NCBI GenBank assembly: GCA_027024205.1
Contig: JALVST010000034.1
Span: 1 to 48,009, forward strand
Length of the DNA stretch: 48,009 nt
DNA from: Flavobacteriales bacterium
GTDB taxonomy: Bacteria; Bacteroidota; Bacteroidia; Flavobacteriales; Flavobacteriaceae
Direction of reading: 5' to 3'
Positions within the stretch are counted from its first letter, which is position 1. Each line of letters begins with the position of its first letter. The notes beneath the pieces were generated by a model that saw only the letters and a list, made by a program, of their open reading frames with translations, made no database searches and was not told the DNA's origin. A program made the translations under genes and the position numbers. This document shows, in pieces, positions 26,286-35,185 of the stretch.

Positions 26286-26951
26286 ATGCAATTGCACAAA
26301 GAAGGGTATAGAATTATAGCGTGGTCGTTTTTGGTAATTTTGATTATCAATTATTTTATTCATACGCAATTTCATATTGTTTGGTTGAGCGGTTTCTTCT
26401 CGGTTATTTCGCTTATAGTTTTTATGTTGATTGTGTATTTTTTCCGGTTTCCCTCTCGGACAGTCAAAGCCGGACCCAATGAAGTGGTAGCTCCTGTAGA
26501 TGGTAAAGTCGTGGTAATAGAAGAAGTGTTTGAACCGGAATTTTTTAAAGATAAAAGATTACAAATATCCATTTTTATGTCGCCGTTAAATGTTCATGCA
26601 ACTCGCTATCCTGTAAGCGGAAAAGTGATTTACAGCAAATATTATAAAGGTAAACATTTGGTGGCTTGGCATCCTAAATCGTCGGAACTTAATGAACGAA
26701 CATCAATCGTTGTCGATAATCCGGTTATCGGTCCTGTTATGTTCAGACAAATTGCAGGAGCTGTGGCGCGCCGGATAGAAAATTATTCCAAAGTAGGGGA
26801 TGAAGTAAAGCAAGGGGCTGATGCTGGTTTTATCAAATTCGGTTCCCGGGTTGACATTTTTTTACCGTTAAACACCAACCCGGAAGTTGTTATCGGTGAT
26901 AAAACCCGCGGTGGTGAAACTATTATAGCCGAAGTTATTGTTGATAATTAA
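26286..26951 (+). CDS. psd: Phosphatidylserine decarboxylase (short, proenzyme)
   Basis: Makes phosphatidylethanolamine from phosphatidylserine; the proenzyme cleaves itself to leave a pyruvoyl group. The ORF track starts at TTG 26277 overlapping cdsA; the ATG at 26286 (MQLHKEGYR) gives 221 aa. Membrane segments are at about residues 8-25 and 32-53. Catalytic region: VAPVDGKVV, MSPLNVHATRYP (His), and the self-cleavage site FIKFGSRVD (Gly-Ser at about 186-187). This is the short form (about 220 aa) found in many bacteria. Position after cdsA fits its pathway; a phosphatidylserine synthase gene is not adjacent. Confidence 0.94.
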   Translation: MQLHKEGYRIIAWSFLVILIINYFIHTQFHIVWLSGFFSVISLIVFMLIVYFFRFPSRTVKAGPNEVVAPVDGKVVVIEEVFEPEFFKDKRLQISIFMSPLNVHATRYPVSGKVIYSKYYKGKHLVAWHPKSSELNERTSIVVDNPVIGPVMFRQIAGAVARRIENYSKVGDEVKQGADAGFIKFGSRVDIFLPLNTNPEVVIGDKTRGGETIIAEVIVDN

Positions 26952-27008
26952 GAGGTTTTCTTTAATAAAAAAATCCGTTTTTCTTTTATATGCAAAAAAT
27001 AAATTATG

Positions 27009-27016
27009 TAAGTTTG
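27009..27016 (+). promoter_or_regulatory. -7 box of the deoxynucleoside kinase gene
   Basis: TAAGTTTG matches TAnnTTTG, 22 nt before the ATG at 27039. Confidence 0.55.
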
Positions 27017-27038
27017 CACTAATTAAATTTAAGATTGT

Positions 27039-27653
27039 ATGCATATAGCCATTGCCGGAAATATCGGAGCAGGTAAAACTACTTTAACAACCTTGTTGTC
27101 ACAACATTTGAAAATGGAACCGCATTACGAATCGGTAGAACAAAATCCTTATTTGGAAGATTTTTATCACGATATGCAGCGATGGTCTTTTCACTTACAA
27201 GTCTATTTTTTAAATAGCCGGTTTCGTCAGATTTTAGAAATCAAAAAAGAAAAAAAAGATATCATTCAGGACCGTACCATTTACGAAGATCGTTTTATTT
27301 TTGCAGCCAATTTGCATGCAATGGGTTTAATGAGCCAACGGGATTATAACAATTATGCCTCATTATTCGATTTAATGGAATTAATTGTTACGCCTCCCGA
27401 TTTGTTAATTTATCTAAAAGCAAGTATACCGACTTTGGTCAGAAATATTCATTCCAGAGGTCGTGAATATGAAAAATCCATCAATATCGATTATTTAAGC
27501 AACCTCAACAAACGTTACAACGATTGGATTGCCGGTTACGATAAAGGTAAATTATTAGTCATTGAAGTCGATGATTTGAATTTTGTCGAAAATCAAGAAG
27601 ATTTAGGGACAGTAATAGAAAAAGTCAATGCGGAAATTCACGGTTTATTTTAG
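27039..27653 (+). CDS. Deoxynucleoside kinase (dAdo/dGuo-kinase-like)
   Basis: Phosphorylates deoxynucleosides for salvage. 204 aa. P-loop GNIGAGKTT at residues 7-15, EQNPYLEDFY, an IQDRTIYEDRFIFA segment (the DRS/ERS-type motif of the family), and a LID region RGREYEKSI. It resembles Gram-positive dGK/dAK-type enzymes. It overlaps the following ClC gene by 26 bp. Which base it prefers cannot be told from the sequence. Confidence 0.93.
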   Translation: MHIAIAGNIGAGKTTLTTLLSQHLKMEPHYESVEQNPYLEDFYHDMQRWSFHLQVYFLNSRFRQILEIKKEKKDIIQDRTIYEDRFIFAANLHAMGLMSQRDYNNYASLFDLMELIVTPPDLLIYLKASIPTLVRNIHSRGREYEKSINIDYLSNLNKRYNDWIAGYDKGKLLVIEVDDLNFVENQEDLGTVIEKVNAEIHGLF

Positions 27654-29457
27654 GTATCTCAGAAGGCAAATCAAAACCAGGAAATTAATATACAAATTTT
27701 TTCGCTGGCGTTATAAACATATCAGTAACGAACAATTTTTAAATTTGATCAGTGTTATCATCGGTTTGTTAACCGGATTGGCTGCTGTTACTATTAAAAA
27801 CTTTACTCACCTAATCCAACATGTTCTGGAAGCTGATTTTATCCACGATTTACACAAAGCTTTGTATTTTGTTTTCCCTATTGTGGGGATAGGACTGGTA
27901 ATTTTGGTTATCAAATATATTATTAAAAAACCTGTTGAGGATGGGGTTCCTTTGGTTTTATATGCCATCATGAAACTCAAAAGTATGATTCCCTCATATC
28001 ATACATATGCTTCGTTAATTACGGCGCCTTTAACTGTTGGATTCGGAGGTTCTGTCGGATTGGAAGGCCCTTCGACATTGACCGGTGCCGCTATCAGTTC
28101 CAATTTGTCCAGACTGTTACATCTGAATCTCAAACAACGTAATCTTTTGTTGGGTGCAGCGGCTGCCGGTACATTTGCTTCTATATTTAAAGCACCGATT
28201 GCCGGCATTTTGTTTGCTGTTGAAATATTCGGTTTCGATTTGACTATGACCTCTCTGGTACCCTTGATTTTAGCTTCGGTATCCGGCATTTTAACTTCCT
28301 ATTTCTTTATGGGTAAAAATATCTTGTTGCACTTTGATTTGGTACATCATTACAGGTTGAGTGATACGCCGTTGTTTATTTTGCTCGGTATAACTTCTGC
28401 AACGACTTCTATCTATTTTGTCAAGGTTTATTACAGTATAATGAACTTTTTTGAAAAAATTGAAAACCCTTGGAAACGTTGGGCATTAGCCGGTTTGTTT
28501 CTTGGTCTGACCATATTTTTTATCCCTACTTTATACGGTGAAGGTTATGAAATTTTGAACCATATTTTGATAAATAATTATCATTTTGTGCTCAATACTT
28601 CTTATTTTACTATTAACCACAATGATATTTATATGATTATCCTCTTTTTTGTGTTGTTAGTGAGTTTTAAAGTGGTAGCTATGTCATTGACTTTCAGTGC
28701 GGGAGGAATTGGAGGTGTGTTTGCTCCGACTTTGTTTACCGGTGCAATATCGGGTTATGTTTTTGCATTGATATTAAATACGACAGGCCTTTTATCTAAT
28801 CAATTATCTACCGAAAATTTTGCATTGGTCGGTATGGCGGGAACTATTGCCGGGGTATTACAAGCTCCTCTGACGGCGGTATTCTTGATTGCTGAAATTA
28901 CCGGTGGTTATGATTTGATTGTTCCCATTATGTTAGTTGCGGCGTTGTCTTATATGATTTCCAAAAAAGTTTTGAAATACAGTATTTATACAATGCAATT
29001 GGCTGAAATTGATGCTTTACCAACCCACGATAAAGATAAATTTGCCGGTAAATTAATTGAATGGAAACAGGTCATTGAAAAGGATTTTATTCCCATTAAA
29101 CCGTCTATGAGTTTGGGATATTTGGTTTACAATATCGTGACCCGTTCGCACAGGAATCTTTTCCCTGTTATAGATGACAAGAGTCGTTTTATTGGGGTTA
29201 TTACGCTTGATGACATCCGTCAAATTATGTTTAATCGTGATTTATACGACAATACTTTTGTACGTGATTTGATGCACAAGGCACCGGATGTGATCATATA
29301 TGAAAATGATAATTTCCATGATATTATGCGTAAGTTTACCGAAACCGGTGCTTGGAACCTGCCGGTTATCAAAGATAATTTGTATCTCGGATTTATTTCA
29401 AAATCAAAAATATTGAGTGTTTACCGCAGAAAATTGTTGGAATTGACGTCTGAATGA
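27628..29457 (+). CDS. ClC-family chloride channel/transporter with tandem CBS domains
   Basis: 609 aa membrane protein. Hydrophobic helices fill residues ~35-450. ClC motifs are GSVGLEGPST (GxEGP, with the gating glutamate), GGIGGVFAPTLF, and a helix with GTIAGVLQAPLTAVF. Two CBS motifs follow at about 490-600 (NLFPVIDDKSRFIGVITLDDI and NLPVIKDNLYLGFISKS). It may carry Cl- out or act as a Cl-/H+ exchanger; the gating glutamate is present. The start overlaps the kinase gene by 26 bp, so the two may be coupled. Confidence 0.95.
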   Translation: MRKFTVYFRYLRRQIKTRKLIYKFFRWRYKHISNEQFLNLISVIIGLLTGLAAVTIKNFTHLIQHVLEADFIHDLHKALYFVFPIVGIGLVILVIKYIIKKPVEDGVPLVLYAIMKLKSMIPSYHTYASLITAPLTVGFGGSVGLEGPSTLTGAAISSNLSRLLHLNLKQRNLLLGAAAAGTFASIFKAPIAGILFAVEIFGFDLTMTSLVPLILASVSGILTSYFFMGKNILLHFDLVHHYRLSDTPLFILLGITSATTSIYFVKVYYSIMNFFEKIENPWKRWALAGLFLGLTIFFIPTLYGEGYEILNHILINNYHFVLNTSYFTINHNDIYMIILFFVLLVSFKVVAMSLTFSAGGIGGVFAPTLFTGAISGYVFALILNTTGLLSNQLSTENFALVGMAGTIAGVLQAPLTAVFLIAEITGGYDLIVPIMLVAALSYMISKKVLKYSIYTMQLAEIDALPTHDKDKFAGKLIEWKQVIEKDFIPIKPSMSLGYLVYNIVTRSHRNLFPVIDDKSRFIGVITLDDIRQIMFNRDLYDNTFVRDLMHKAPDVIIYENDNFHDIMRKFTETGAWNLPVIKDNLYLGFISKSKILSVYRRKLLELTSE

Positions 29458-29496
29458 TAGGACTGAGTTGAAAGTTATATTTTCAACTATATATGT

Positions 29497-29504
29497 TATC
29501 TTTG
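29497..29504 (+). promoter_or_regulatory. -7 box of the methylmalonyl-CoA mutase gene
   Basis: TATCTTTG matches TAnnTTTG, 19 nt before the ATG at 29524. A 7-bp inverted repeat (GTTGAAA/TTTCAAC, about 29467-29487) just before it may end the ClC transcript. Confidence 0.55.
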
Positions 29505-29523
29505 TTTAAAGATTAAACCGGCT

Positions 29524-31593
29524 ATGTCATCACAAAGAAAAAATTTTCAATCGTTAAAAATTACAGTCTCGCAAGAGAAAAAAACTTTTTATCCGCACGA
29601 GGGGTTTGCCGCCGGCATTACACCGTATTTAAGAGGTCCGTATTCGACTATGTATGTGCGTCGTCCTTGGACGATACGCCAATATGCCGGGTTTTCCACA
29701 GCCGAAGAAAGCAATGCATTTTACAAGCGCAATTTGGCGGCCGGACAAAAAGGCTTATCCGTTGCTTTTGATTTGGCCACTCATCGCGGTTATGATTCCG
29801 ACCATCCGCGGGTCAAAGGCGATGTCGGTAAAGCTGGTGTAGCCATAGATACCGTCGAAGATATGAAGATTTTGTTTGACGGTATTCCATTGGACAAGAT
29901 GTCCGTGTCAATGACCATGAATGGTGCCGTACTGCCTGTTATGGCATTTTATATTGTTGCTGCTAAGGAACAAGGCGTTGATTTACAACAACTTTCCGGA
30001 ACCATTCAAAATGATATCCTTAAAGAATTTATGGTGCGCAATACCTATATTTATCCACCTGCGCCTTCTATGAAGATTATTGCCGATATCTTTGAATTTA
30101 CAGCCAGATATATGCCTAAATTCAATTCCATCAGTATTTCCGGTTATCATATTCAAGAAGCGGGAGGAACGCCTGAAATTGAATTGGCTTATACGTTGGC
30201 AGACGGATTGGAATATATTAGAACCGGACTCAAAGCCGGTATGGATATTGATCGGTTTGCGCCGCGTTTATCTTTCTTTTGGGGTATCGGGATGAATCAT
30301 TTTAAAGAAATTGCCAAAATGCGGGCTGCCCGGATGTTATGGGCCAAAATTGTCAAACAATTTAATCCTCAAAATCCCAAATCCATGGCGTTAAGGACGC
30401 ATTCGCAAACCAGTGGATGGAGTTTGACTGAACAAGATCCGTACAATAATGTGATGCGTACCTTGATAGAAGCGGCAGCGGCAGCTTTTGGAGGTACCCA
30501 ATCCTTGCATACTAATGCTTTGGATGAAGCCATTGCCTTACCGACGGATTTTTCAGCGAGAATTGCCCGTAATACACAGATTTTTTTACAAGAAGAAACC
30601 ATGATTACCAAAACGGTTGACCCGTGGGGTGGGAGTCAATATGTAGAAAAACTCACTGATGAAATCGCCCGTAAAGCTTGGGAATTGATACAAGAAGTGG
30701 AAGCACTCGGCGGGATGACCAAAGCTATTGAAAAAGGGATTCCTAAACTACGTATAGAAGAAGCGGCTGCTATTAAACAAGCCCGTATCGATAGCGGGCA
30801 AGACATTATAGTCGGTGTCAATGCTTACAAGTTGGACGAAGAACCGCCTATTCCTATTTTGGAAATAGACAATGAACTGGTCAGGCAAAGGCAGATAGAA
30901 AAATTGCAAAAAATAAAAGAAACGCGTGATAACAAAAAGGTTAAAGCAATCTTGCAAGAATTAACACGTGCGGCTCGTGACGGTCATGAAAATTTGTTAT
31001 CTTTGGCTGTCAAAGCTGCTGAAGTCCGGGCTACTTTGGGAGAAATCTCAGATGCGCTCGAAGCGGCTTTTGGCAGATATAAAGCACAAATTAAAACAGT
31101 TTCCGGTGTGTATGCCAATGCCATTCAAAATGATGACAGCTTTAAAAAAGCACGCGAATTAGCCGACCGTTTTGCGGAATTGGAAGGGCGTCGTCCACGT
31201 ATTATGATAGCTAAAATGGGACAAGATGGTCATGACCGCGGCGCCAAAGTAGTGGCAACGGCTTATGCCGATATCGGTTTTGATGTGGATATCGGTCCTT
31301 TGTTTCAAACTCCTCAGGAAGTCGCCAAACAAGCCGCTGAAAATGACGTCCATATTTTAGGCGTTTCCTCTTTGGCTGCCGGACATAAAACTTTGATTCC
31401 CGAAGTTATTCAAGAATTGAAAAAATTGGGGCGTGATGATATTTTGGTTATCGCCGGTGGGGTTATTCCCAAACAAGATTATCAATTTTTATTTGATGCC
31501 GGTGTCGTCGGTATATACGGCCCCGGTACCAAAATCAGTGATGCCGCTATCGATTTGTTGACAATCTTACTGCAAATGCATGAGGATGAATAA
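29524..31593 (+). CDS. Methylmalonyl-CoA mutase, large (catalytic) subunit
   Basis: B12-dependent interconversion of methylmalonyl-CoA and succinyl-CoA. 689 aa: substrate-binding barrel with [66 protein letters not shown] and [15 protein letters not shown]; then the C-terminal B12 domain with DGHDRG (DxHxxG; coordinating His at about 570) and [10 protein letters not shown]. It matches true methylmalonyl-CoA mutase rather than isobutyryl-CoA mutase. Bacteroidota usually have a small subunit beside it, but upstream is the ClC gene and downstream a minus-strand gene; none is seen. It connects to the B12 uptake operon 5 kb upstream. Confidence 0.96.
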   Translation: MSSQRKNFQSLKITVSQEKKTFYPHEGFAAGITPYLRGPYSTMYVRRPWTIRQYAGFSTAEESNAFYKRNLAAGQKGLSVAFDLATHRGYDSDHPRVKGDVGKAGVAIDTVEDMKILFDGIPLDKMSVSMTMNGAVLPVMAFYIVAAKEQGVDLQQLSGTIQNDILKEFMVRNTYIYPPAPSMKIIADIFEFTARYMPKFNSISISGYHIQEAGGTPEIELAYTLADGLEYIRTGLKAGMDIDRFAPRLSFFWGIGMNHFKEIAKMRAARMLWAKIVKQFNPQNPKSMALRTHSQTSGWSLTEQDPYNNVMRTLIEAAAAAFGGTQSLHTNALDEAIALPTDFSARIARNTQIFLQEETMITKTVDPWGGSQYVEKLTDEIARKAWELIQEVEALGGMTKAIEKGIPKLRIEEAAAIKQARIDSGQDIIVGVNAYKLDEEPPIPILEIDNELVRQRQIEKLQKIKETRDNKKVKAILQELTRAARDGHENLLSLAVKAAEVRATLGEISDALEAAFGRYKAQIKTVSGVYANAIQNDDSFKKARELADRFAELEGRRPRIMIAKMGQDGHDRGAKVVATAYADIGFDVDIGPLFQTPQEVAKQAAENDVHILGVSSLAAGHKTLIPEVIQELKKLGRDDILVIAGGVIPKQDYQFLFDAGVVGIYGPGTKISDAAIDLLTILLQMHEDE

Positions 31594-31601
31594 TTTTATA
31601 A

Positions 31602-31620
31602 ATCGTTAAGAATTAACGAT
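31602..31620. terminator. Short perfect hairpin between convergent genes
   Basis: ATCGTTAA and TTAACGAT form an 8-bp perfect stem with loop GAA. No T-run follows; it separates the mutase gene from the convergent minus-strand dehydrogenase gene by just a few bases. Confidence 0.45.
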
Positions 31621-31636
31621 GTAGATTAAAACTTGA

Positions 31637-32848
31637 TTATTCTTTCCCGTCAACGTAATCTTGTAAATATTTAAACCTTTCGGTCAGATGACCGTTCTCG
31701 GTAACTTTGGCACGGGCTAAAATACCATTTTTGTCGCCGTTAAAAAAGGCCGGTATAATGTGTTTCTTAAAATTTTCACCGAAACCTTCCGAAGCATCAC
31801 GGGCAATTTCATTGGGTAAATTATCAACCGTCATGCAAGCAATAGCGTTTTCATTTTTATAATCGGTTACTTGTCCGGTAACAGGATCGTAGCCGTAAAT
31901 AGGATTGTCAATAGTCGATGCTTTGATGGTAGTAGCTACCGGACCGTTGAGGTCGCAACTGATATCACCTACGACTTTGATTTTATTGTCCAGAGCAAGA
32001 AGGTGTTTACGCGTTAAAATATAAGGAGCCCCCTGACCGTAATAATGTCCGGCTATATAAACATCGGCTGCTTTGGTAAATTTTTCAAAATCCCCTTCAA
32101 ATCGTTCGGGATGCGTAAAAAATTCTTGAAAATCAAAGTCCTTACCTTCTTTATGTTTGTTATACCAATCAACATCTATTTGGGTATAAACGGGTTCGTC
32201 AAAATTGTCTTTTAAGAAAGATTGCGGAGAAACTTCTTTGATTCCCATAGCATCCAGCATTTCTTTGGCGCCCATTCCAACACGTCCTTTTCCGGTCAGG
32301 ACGATTTTTATAGGCGGCAGTAGTTTTTTGACACTTTTCAAGGTTTTGACAAGTTCAACCTGATCTTTTAATTCGATAGCCTTGGGAATGTCAAATAATC
32401 CTGTTTTTTTTCCGTAAGTTCTGATTGTATTATAAGTCCCGACCACTCCGGCATAATAGCCGAAAGCGACCAAACGCATCCCGTTTTTATCCACAATGGT
32501 TTCGTGGTCGTATAATGTTATTTTCTTGTCTAATATTGCCCGTAGAAGTTTACGGTTGTACGGTTGTTTTTTTATAGTATGTGAGAAGAAAAAATAAGTT
32601 TTATGGGGTATCAAAGCCTCAATGGGTACTTCTTTAACGCCCAACAATATATCGGCATCCGATACATCGTCAACAACTTTGATACCGGCTTTGCGGTATT
32701 CGGCATCGGTGTAGGCTCTGATAGGCGAAGTTTCTGCTACTATTTCCAATCCGGGGTATCGTTCCATCAATTCTTTGGCTTGTACCGGCGTTAAGACTAC
32801 CCGTCTGTCAGGCGGATTTTTCCGTTCCTTAATAAGTGCTATTTTCAT
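31637..32848 (-). CDS. Alanine dehydrogenase/PNT-N family oxidoreductase (saccharopine-dehydrogenase-like)
   Basis: 403 aa. The N-terminal part has the AlaDH/PNT pattern (MKIALIKERKNPPDRRVVLTP, then AYTDAEYRKAGIKV and ADILLGVKEV) and there is a NAD-binding core with VLTGKGRVGMGA. KTYFFFSHTIKKQPYNRKLL and ISCDLNGPVATT resemble NAD-linked saccharopine (lysine-forming) dehydrogenases. In Bacteroidota these are often named only as NAD(P)-dependent oxidoreductases. The substrate is uncertain: lysine/saccharopine or an amino acid. It starts 38 bp after anmK with its own -7 box. Confidence 0.8.
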   Translation of the reverse strand: MKIALIKERKNPPDRRVVLTPVQAKELMERYPGLEIVAETSPIRAYTDAEYRKAGIKVVDDVSDADILLGVKEVPIEALIPHKTYFFFSHTIKKQPYNRKLLRAILDKKITLYDHETIVDKNGMRLVAFGYYAGVVGTYNTIRTYGKKTGLFDIPKAIELKDQVELVKTLKSVKKLLPPIKIVLTGKGRVGMGAKEMLDAMGIKEVSPQSFLKDNFDEPVYTQIDVDWYNKHKEGKDFDFQEFFTHPERFEGDFEKFTKAADVYIAGHYYGQGAPYILTRKHLLALDNKIKVVGDISCDLNGPVATTIKASTIDNPIYGYDPVTGQVTDYKNENAIACMTVDNLPNEIARDASEGFGENFKKHIIPAFFNGDKNGILARAKVTENGHLTERFKYLQDYVDGKE

Positions 32849-32874
32849 ACACTAATCATTTTTTTTAAGTCGTG

Positions 32875-32882
32875 CAAAGATA
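32875..32882 (-). promoter_or_regulatory. -7 box of the dehydrogenase gene
   Basis: TATCTTTG on the minus strand, 26 nt before the ATG at 32848 and 5 nt before the end of anmK. Confidence 0.5.
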
Positions 32883-32886
32883 CGTT

Positions 32887-33963
32887 TTATTGACGACTTT
32901 TAAAAGCATCGTAAATTACGCCGCTACTATGGTCGAACCGGCTACCAGTAACACTTGAAAATACGTTGATTAGTCCGGTGTCTTTGAGTAATCCTAGTAA
33001 ACCGAAAATCAAGGCTTCTTTGTAGTCAATTAAAGTTGTCGCGGGAATGACAATTTTTGAAGGCGTGTGTTTTTTAATCCGTTGGATTAGATATTCGTTA
33101 TGTGCCCCGCCACCGGTTATTAACATCGAGCCCTCATTTTTTGTAATTTTAGCAATTTGTAAAGCTATATGTTCGACATATGTTTTTAGTATATCGTTGA
33201 TTTTCAACCGAAAGGAATCTATTAAGGGTATAATTTTTTCCATAACAAATTCCCATCCCAGTGATTTGGGTTGTTCGGTTTGATAATAATCCAAGTGGTT
33301 TAACGTATTGAGCAAATCCGTATTGATATTTCCCGATTCGGCTATTTGTCCTTTGTCATCATACGGTAATCCCATTGAAGCCACATAATGATTTAACACA
33401 ATATTAGCCGGACAGATATCATAAGCCAGACGATTACCGTTTTTTTCGAAAGAAATATTGGCAAATCCGCCGATATTTAAACAATAATCATATTCTCCGA
33501 ACAAATACCGGTCGCCAGCAGGCACTAAGGGGGCACCTTGACCGCCCAAAGCCACGTCCTGTGTCCGGAAATTACAAATGGTTTTAATCCCCGTAACGGC
33601 ATTGATGTGGGCGCCATTGCCTATTTGGGTTGTATAACCGGCTCCGGGCCGGTGAAAAACCGTTTGACCGTGTGAGGCAATTAAATCTACCCGGTCTATC
33701 CGGTGACGTTTGATAAAGGCATTAATTTGTTCGCCTAAGAAGATACCGTAACGGGCGTCAAGTTGTGCCAGTTGGGATGCAGTCATGTCAAAGGCATTCT
33801 TCAAATCGTTGTACCATTGTGTATCATAGGCTATGGTTACGGCTTGTAAAATTTCAAAATCTTGTAAATTATACGTATTAAATTTAATATATGTCAAATC
33901 CAGCCCGTCCAAAGAGGTGCCACTCATCAAACCTATCACATATTTGTATTTTTTTGGATGCAT
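32887..33963 (-). CDS. anmK: Anhydro-N-acetylmuramic acid kinase
   Basis: Recycles murein: 1,6-anhydro-MurNAc plus ATP to MurNAc-6-phosphate. The ORF track gives 472 aa from 34305, but the family signature GLMSGTSLDGLD appears only at residue ~125. The ATG at 33963 (MHPKKYKYVIGLMSGTS) gives 358 aa, the normal size, and a -7 box lies 18 nt upstream; the upper 114 residues are noncoding and overlap the divergent gene at 34204. Further motifs: ASHGQTVFHRPG, TQIGNGAHINA and LNIGGFANISF and TGGGAHNEYLI. Confidence 0.95.
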   Translation of the reverse strand: MHPKKYKYVIGLMSGTSLDGLDLTYIKFNTYNLQDFEILQAVTIAYDTQWYNDLKNAFDMTASQLAQLDARYGIFLGEQINAFIKRHRIDRVDLIASHGQTVFHRPGAGYTTQIGNGAHINAVTGIKTICNFRTQDVALGGQGAPLVPAGDRYLFGEYDYCLNIGGFANISFEKNGNRLAYDICPANIVLNHYVASMGLPYDDKGQIAESGNINTDLLNTLNHLDYYQTEQPKSLGWEFVMEKIIPLIDSFRLKINDILKTYVEHIALQIAKITKNEGSMLITGGGAHNEYLIQRIKKHTPSKIVIPATTLIDYKEALIFGLLGLLKDTGLINVFSSVTGSRFDHSSGVIYDAFKSRQ

Positions 33964-33981
33964 TTTTTTAGAGTTATTGAG

Positions 33982-33989
33982 CAAATTTA
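33982..33989 (-). promoter_or_regulatory. anmK promoter -7 box
   Basis: TAAATTTG on the minus strand, 18 nt before the ATG at 33963; supports the short start. Confidence 0.6.
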
Positions 33990-34169
33990 GTGATAATTGA
34001 AGAAATATGACATGCAATATAATCGGTATAGAGGGGAAACGTTTTTGATTGCTTCGTGAATTATTTTTACATACTTTTCCGTTCCTGTTCAGACATTTGT
34101 TGTAAGATAAATTACGATGCAGGGGTTTAGAAGGCATTGAAGAGGTATAAATTTTTTTAAAAAAAAATA

Positions 34170-34177
34170 TAGCTTTG
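34170..34177 (+). promoter_or_regulatory. -7 box of the 122-aa gene
   Basis: TAGCTTTG matches TAnnTTTG, 26 nt before the ATG at 34204. Confidence 0.5.
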
Positions 34178-34203
34178 GCAGGATTTTTGCATTTGGATTT
34201 TGT

Positions 34204-34572
34204 ATGAAAATGACAGCAAATATACCGCAAACAAATGTTAAGGTTTCTGAAAAGAAGGATTCTTTTCAAGAACAAGTAAAAAAGATTATTTCGACCAAAT
34301 GGCAATTAAAAAGCATTTTGGAGACCGGGATAGTTACCGATGAGGCTAATTTTGATGGTGTTGAAATCGTTTTCAGCCAATATCATATCTATGCTTTGTA
34401 TGGCAACCGGGTAGATAAATTCAAATACAGATTTTTGAGCCCGAGAACTTTTTCAGTAAATATTGAAGGTGAAGAAGTAAAATGCCGGATCAAGGAATTG
34501 ACGGACATGAAAATGATTTTTCATGCTGATTTTAGACAATCTCATTTCATATTGGAATTGGAGGCGGTATAA
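34204..34572 (+). CDS. Hypothetical protein, 122 aa
   Basis: Not recognised. No signal peptide, no membrane segment. The first ~35 residues are polar and helix-prone (KKDSFQEQVKKIISTKWQLKS). The rest alternates hydrophobic and charged residues in a beta-like way, with several aromatic positions (IVFSQYHIYALYGNRVDKFKYRFLS), reminiscent of small lipocalin-like barrels but not assignable. It is single, divergent from anmK, with its own -7 box, and is followed by another unknown gene 62 bp later. The start (ATG 34204, MKMTANIPQ) could also be the second ATG at residue 3. Confidence 0.7.
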   Translation: MKMTANIPQTNVKVSEKKDSFQEQVKKIISTKWQLKSILETGIVTDEANFDGVEIVFSQYHIYALYGNRVDKFKYRFLSPRTFSVNIEGEEVKCRIKELTDMKMIFHADFRQSHFILELEAV

Positions 34573-34609
34573 AAATGTCTCTCGTTTTTCCGGTTCGCAA
34601 ATTTTAGCT

Positions 34610-34617
34610 TAAATTTG
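34610..34617 (+). promoter_or_regulatory. -7 box of the 174-aa gene
   Basis: TAAATTTG matches TAnnTTTG, 17 nt before the ATG at 34635. Confidence 0.55.
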
Positions 34618-34634
34618 TAGCAAACAATTTTGCT

Positions 34635-35159
34635 ATGGATTATTTTGGTGAGATAATTGAAGGCTTAAAATATGCCATGCCTGCTGCTGTTACGGGCTAT
34701 ACCACTTATTACTTCCTCAATAGGTTTTATCGTTATGAAGAAAGAAAACAACTGCTCAAAGCCAAAGCTGATTTAAAAAAGCATGCCTTACCGGTACGTT
34801 TGCAAGCATACGAACGCTTAGCTTTGTTTTTAGAACGTATTTCTCCGGCCAAATTAGTGCAACATGTCAAACCTGCCAATGAGGATAAACATCAGTATGA
34901 AATGACTTTGGTCCTTCAAATTCAAAGTGAATTTGAACACAATTTGAGTCAGCAAATTTATGTATCCGGTAAATGTTGGGATGTGATAGTAACAACAAAA
35001 AATGCCATGTTGATGTTTATCAAACAAACTTCCGAAGATACTTCTGTTAAAACTGCTACCGATTTAAAAAACAGATTGTTAGAACGTTCCGCCAATGACG
35101 AAGTGCCGACCAAAATCGGTTTATCTTTTATCAGGAACGAAGTGAATGAATTGTTATAG
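34635..35159 (+). CDS. Conserved hypothetical protein, N-terminal membrane anchor
   Basis: 174 aa. Residues ~10-28 (LKYAMPAAVTGYTTYYFLNRF) can form one membrane helix, followed by a positively charged, helical region (RYEERKQLLKAKADLKKHALPVRLQAYERLALFLERISP). The rest is helical with no enzyme motif. I recall similar ~170-aa proteins in Bacteroidota genomes with no assigned function; the name DUF7935 may apply but I am not sure. It is 26 bp before the dienoyl-CoA-reductase gene, so probably in one transcript. Confidence 0.75.
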   Translation: MDYFGEIIEGLKYAMPAAVTGYTTYYFLNRFYRYEERKQLLKAKADLKKHALPVRLQAYERLALFLERISPAKLVQHVKPANEDKHQYEMTLVLQIQSEFEHNLSQQIYVSGKCWDVIVTTKNAMLMFIKQTSEDTSVKTATDLKNRLLERSANDEVPTKIGLSFIRNEVNELL

Positions 35160-35185
35160 AAATTTCTTTTTTAACTGTTAAAATC

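Noticed and set aside
33964-34305. ORF-track N-terminal extension of AnmK (114 aa)
   Set aside because: The family N-terminus begins at the ATG at 33963, a -7 box lies within the extension, and it overlaps the divergent gene.
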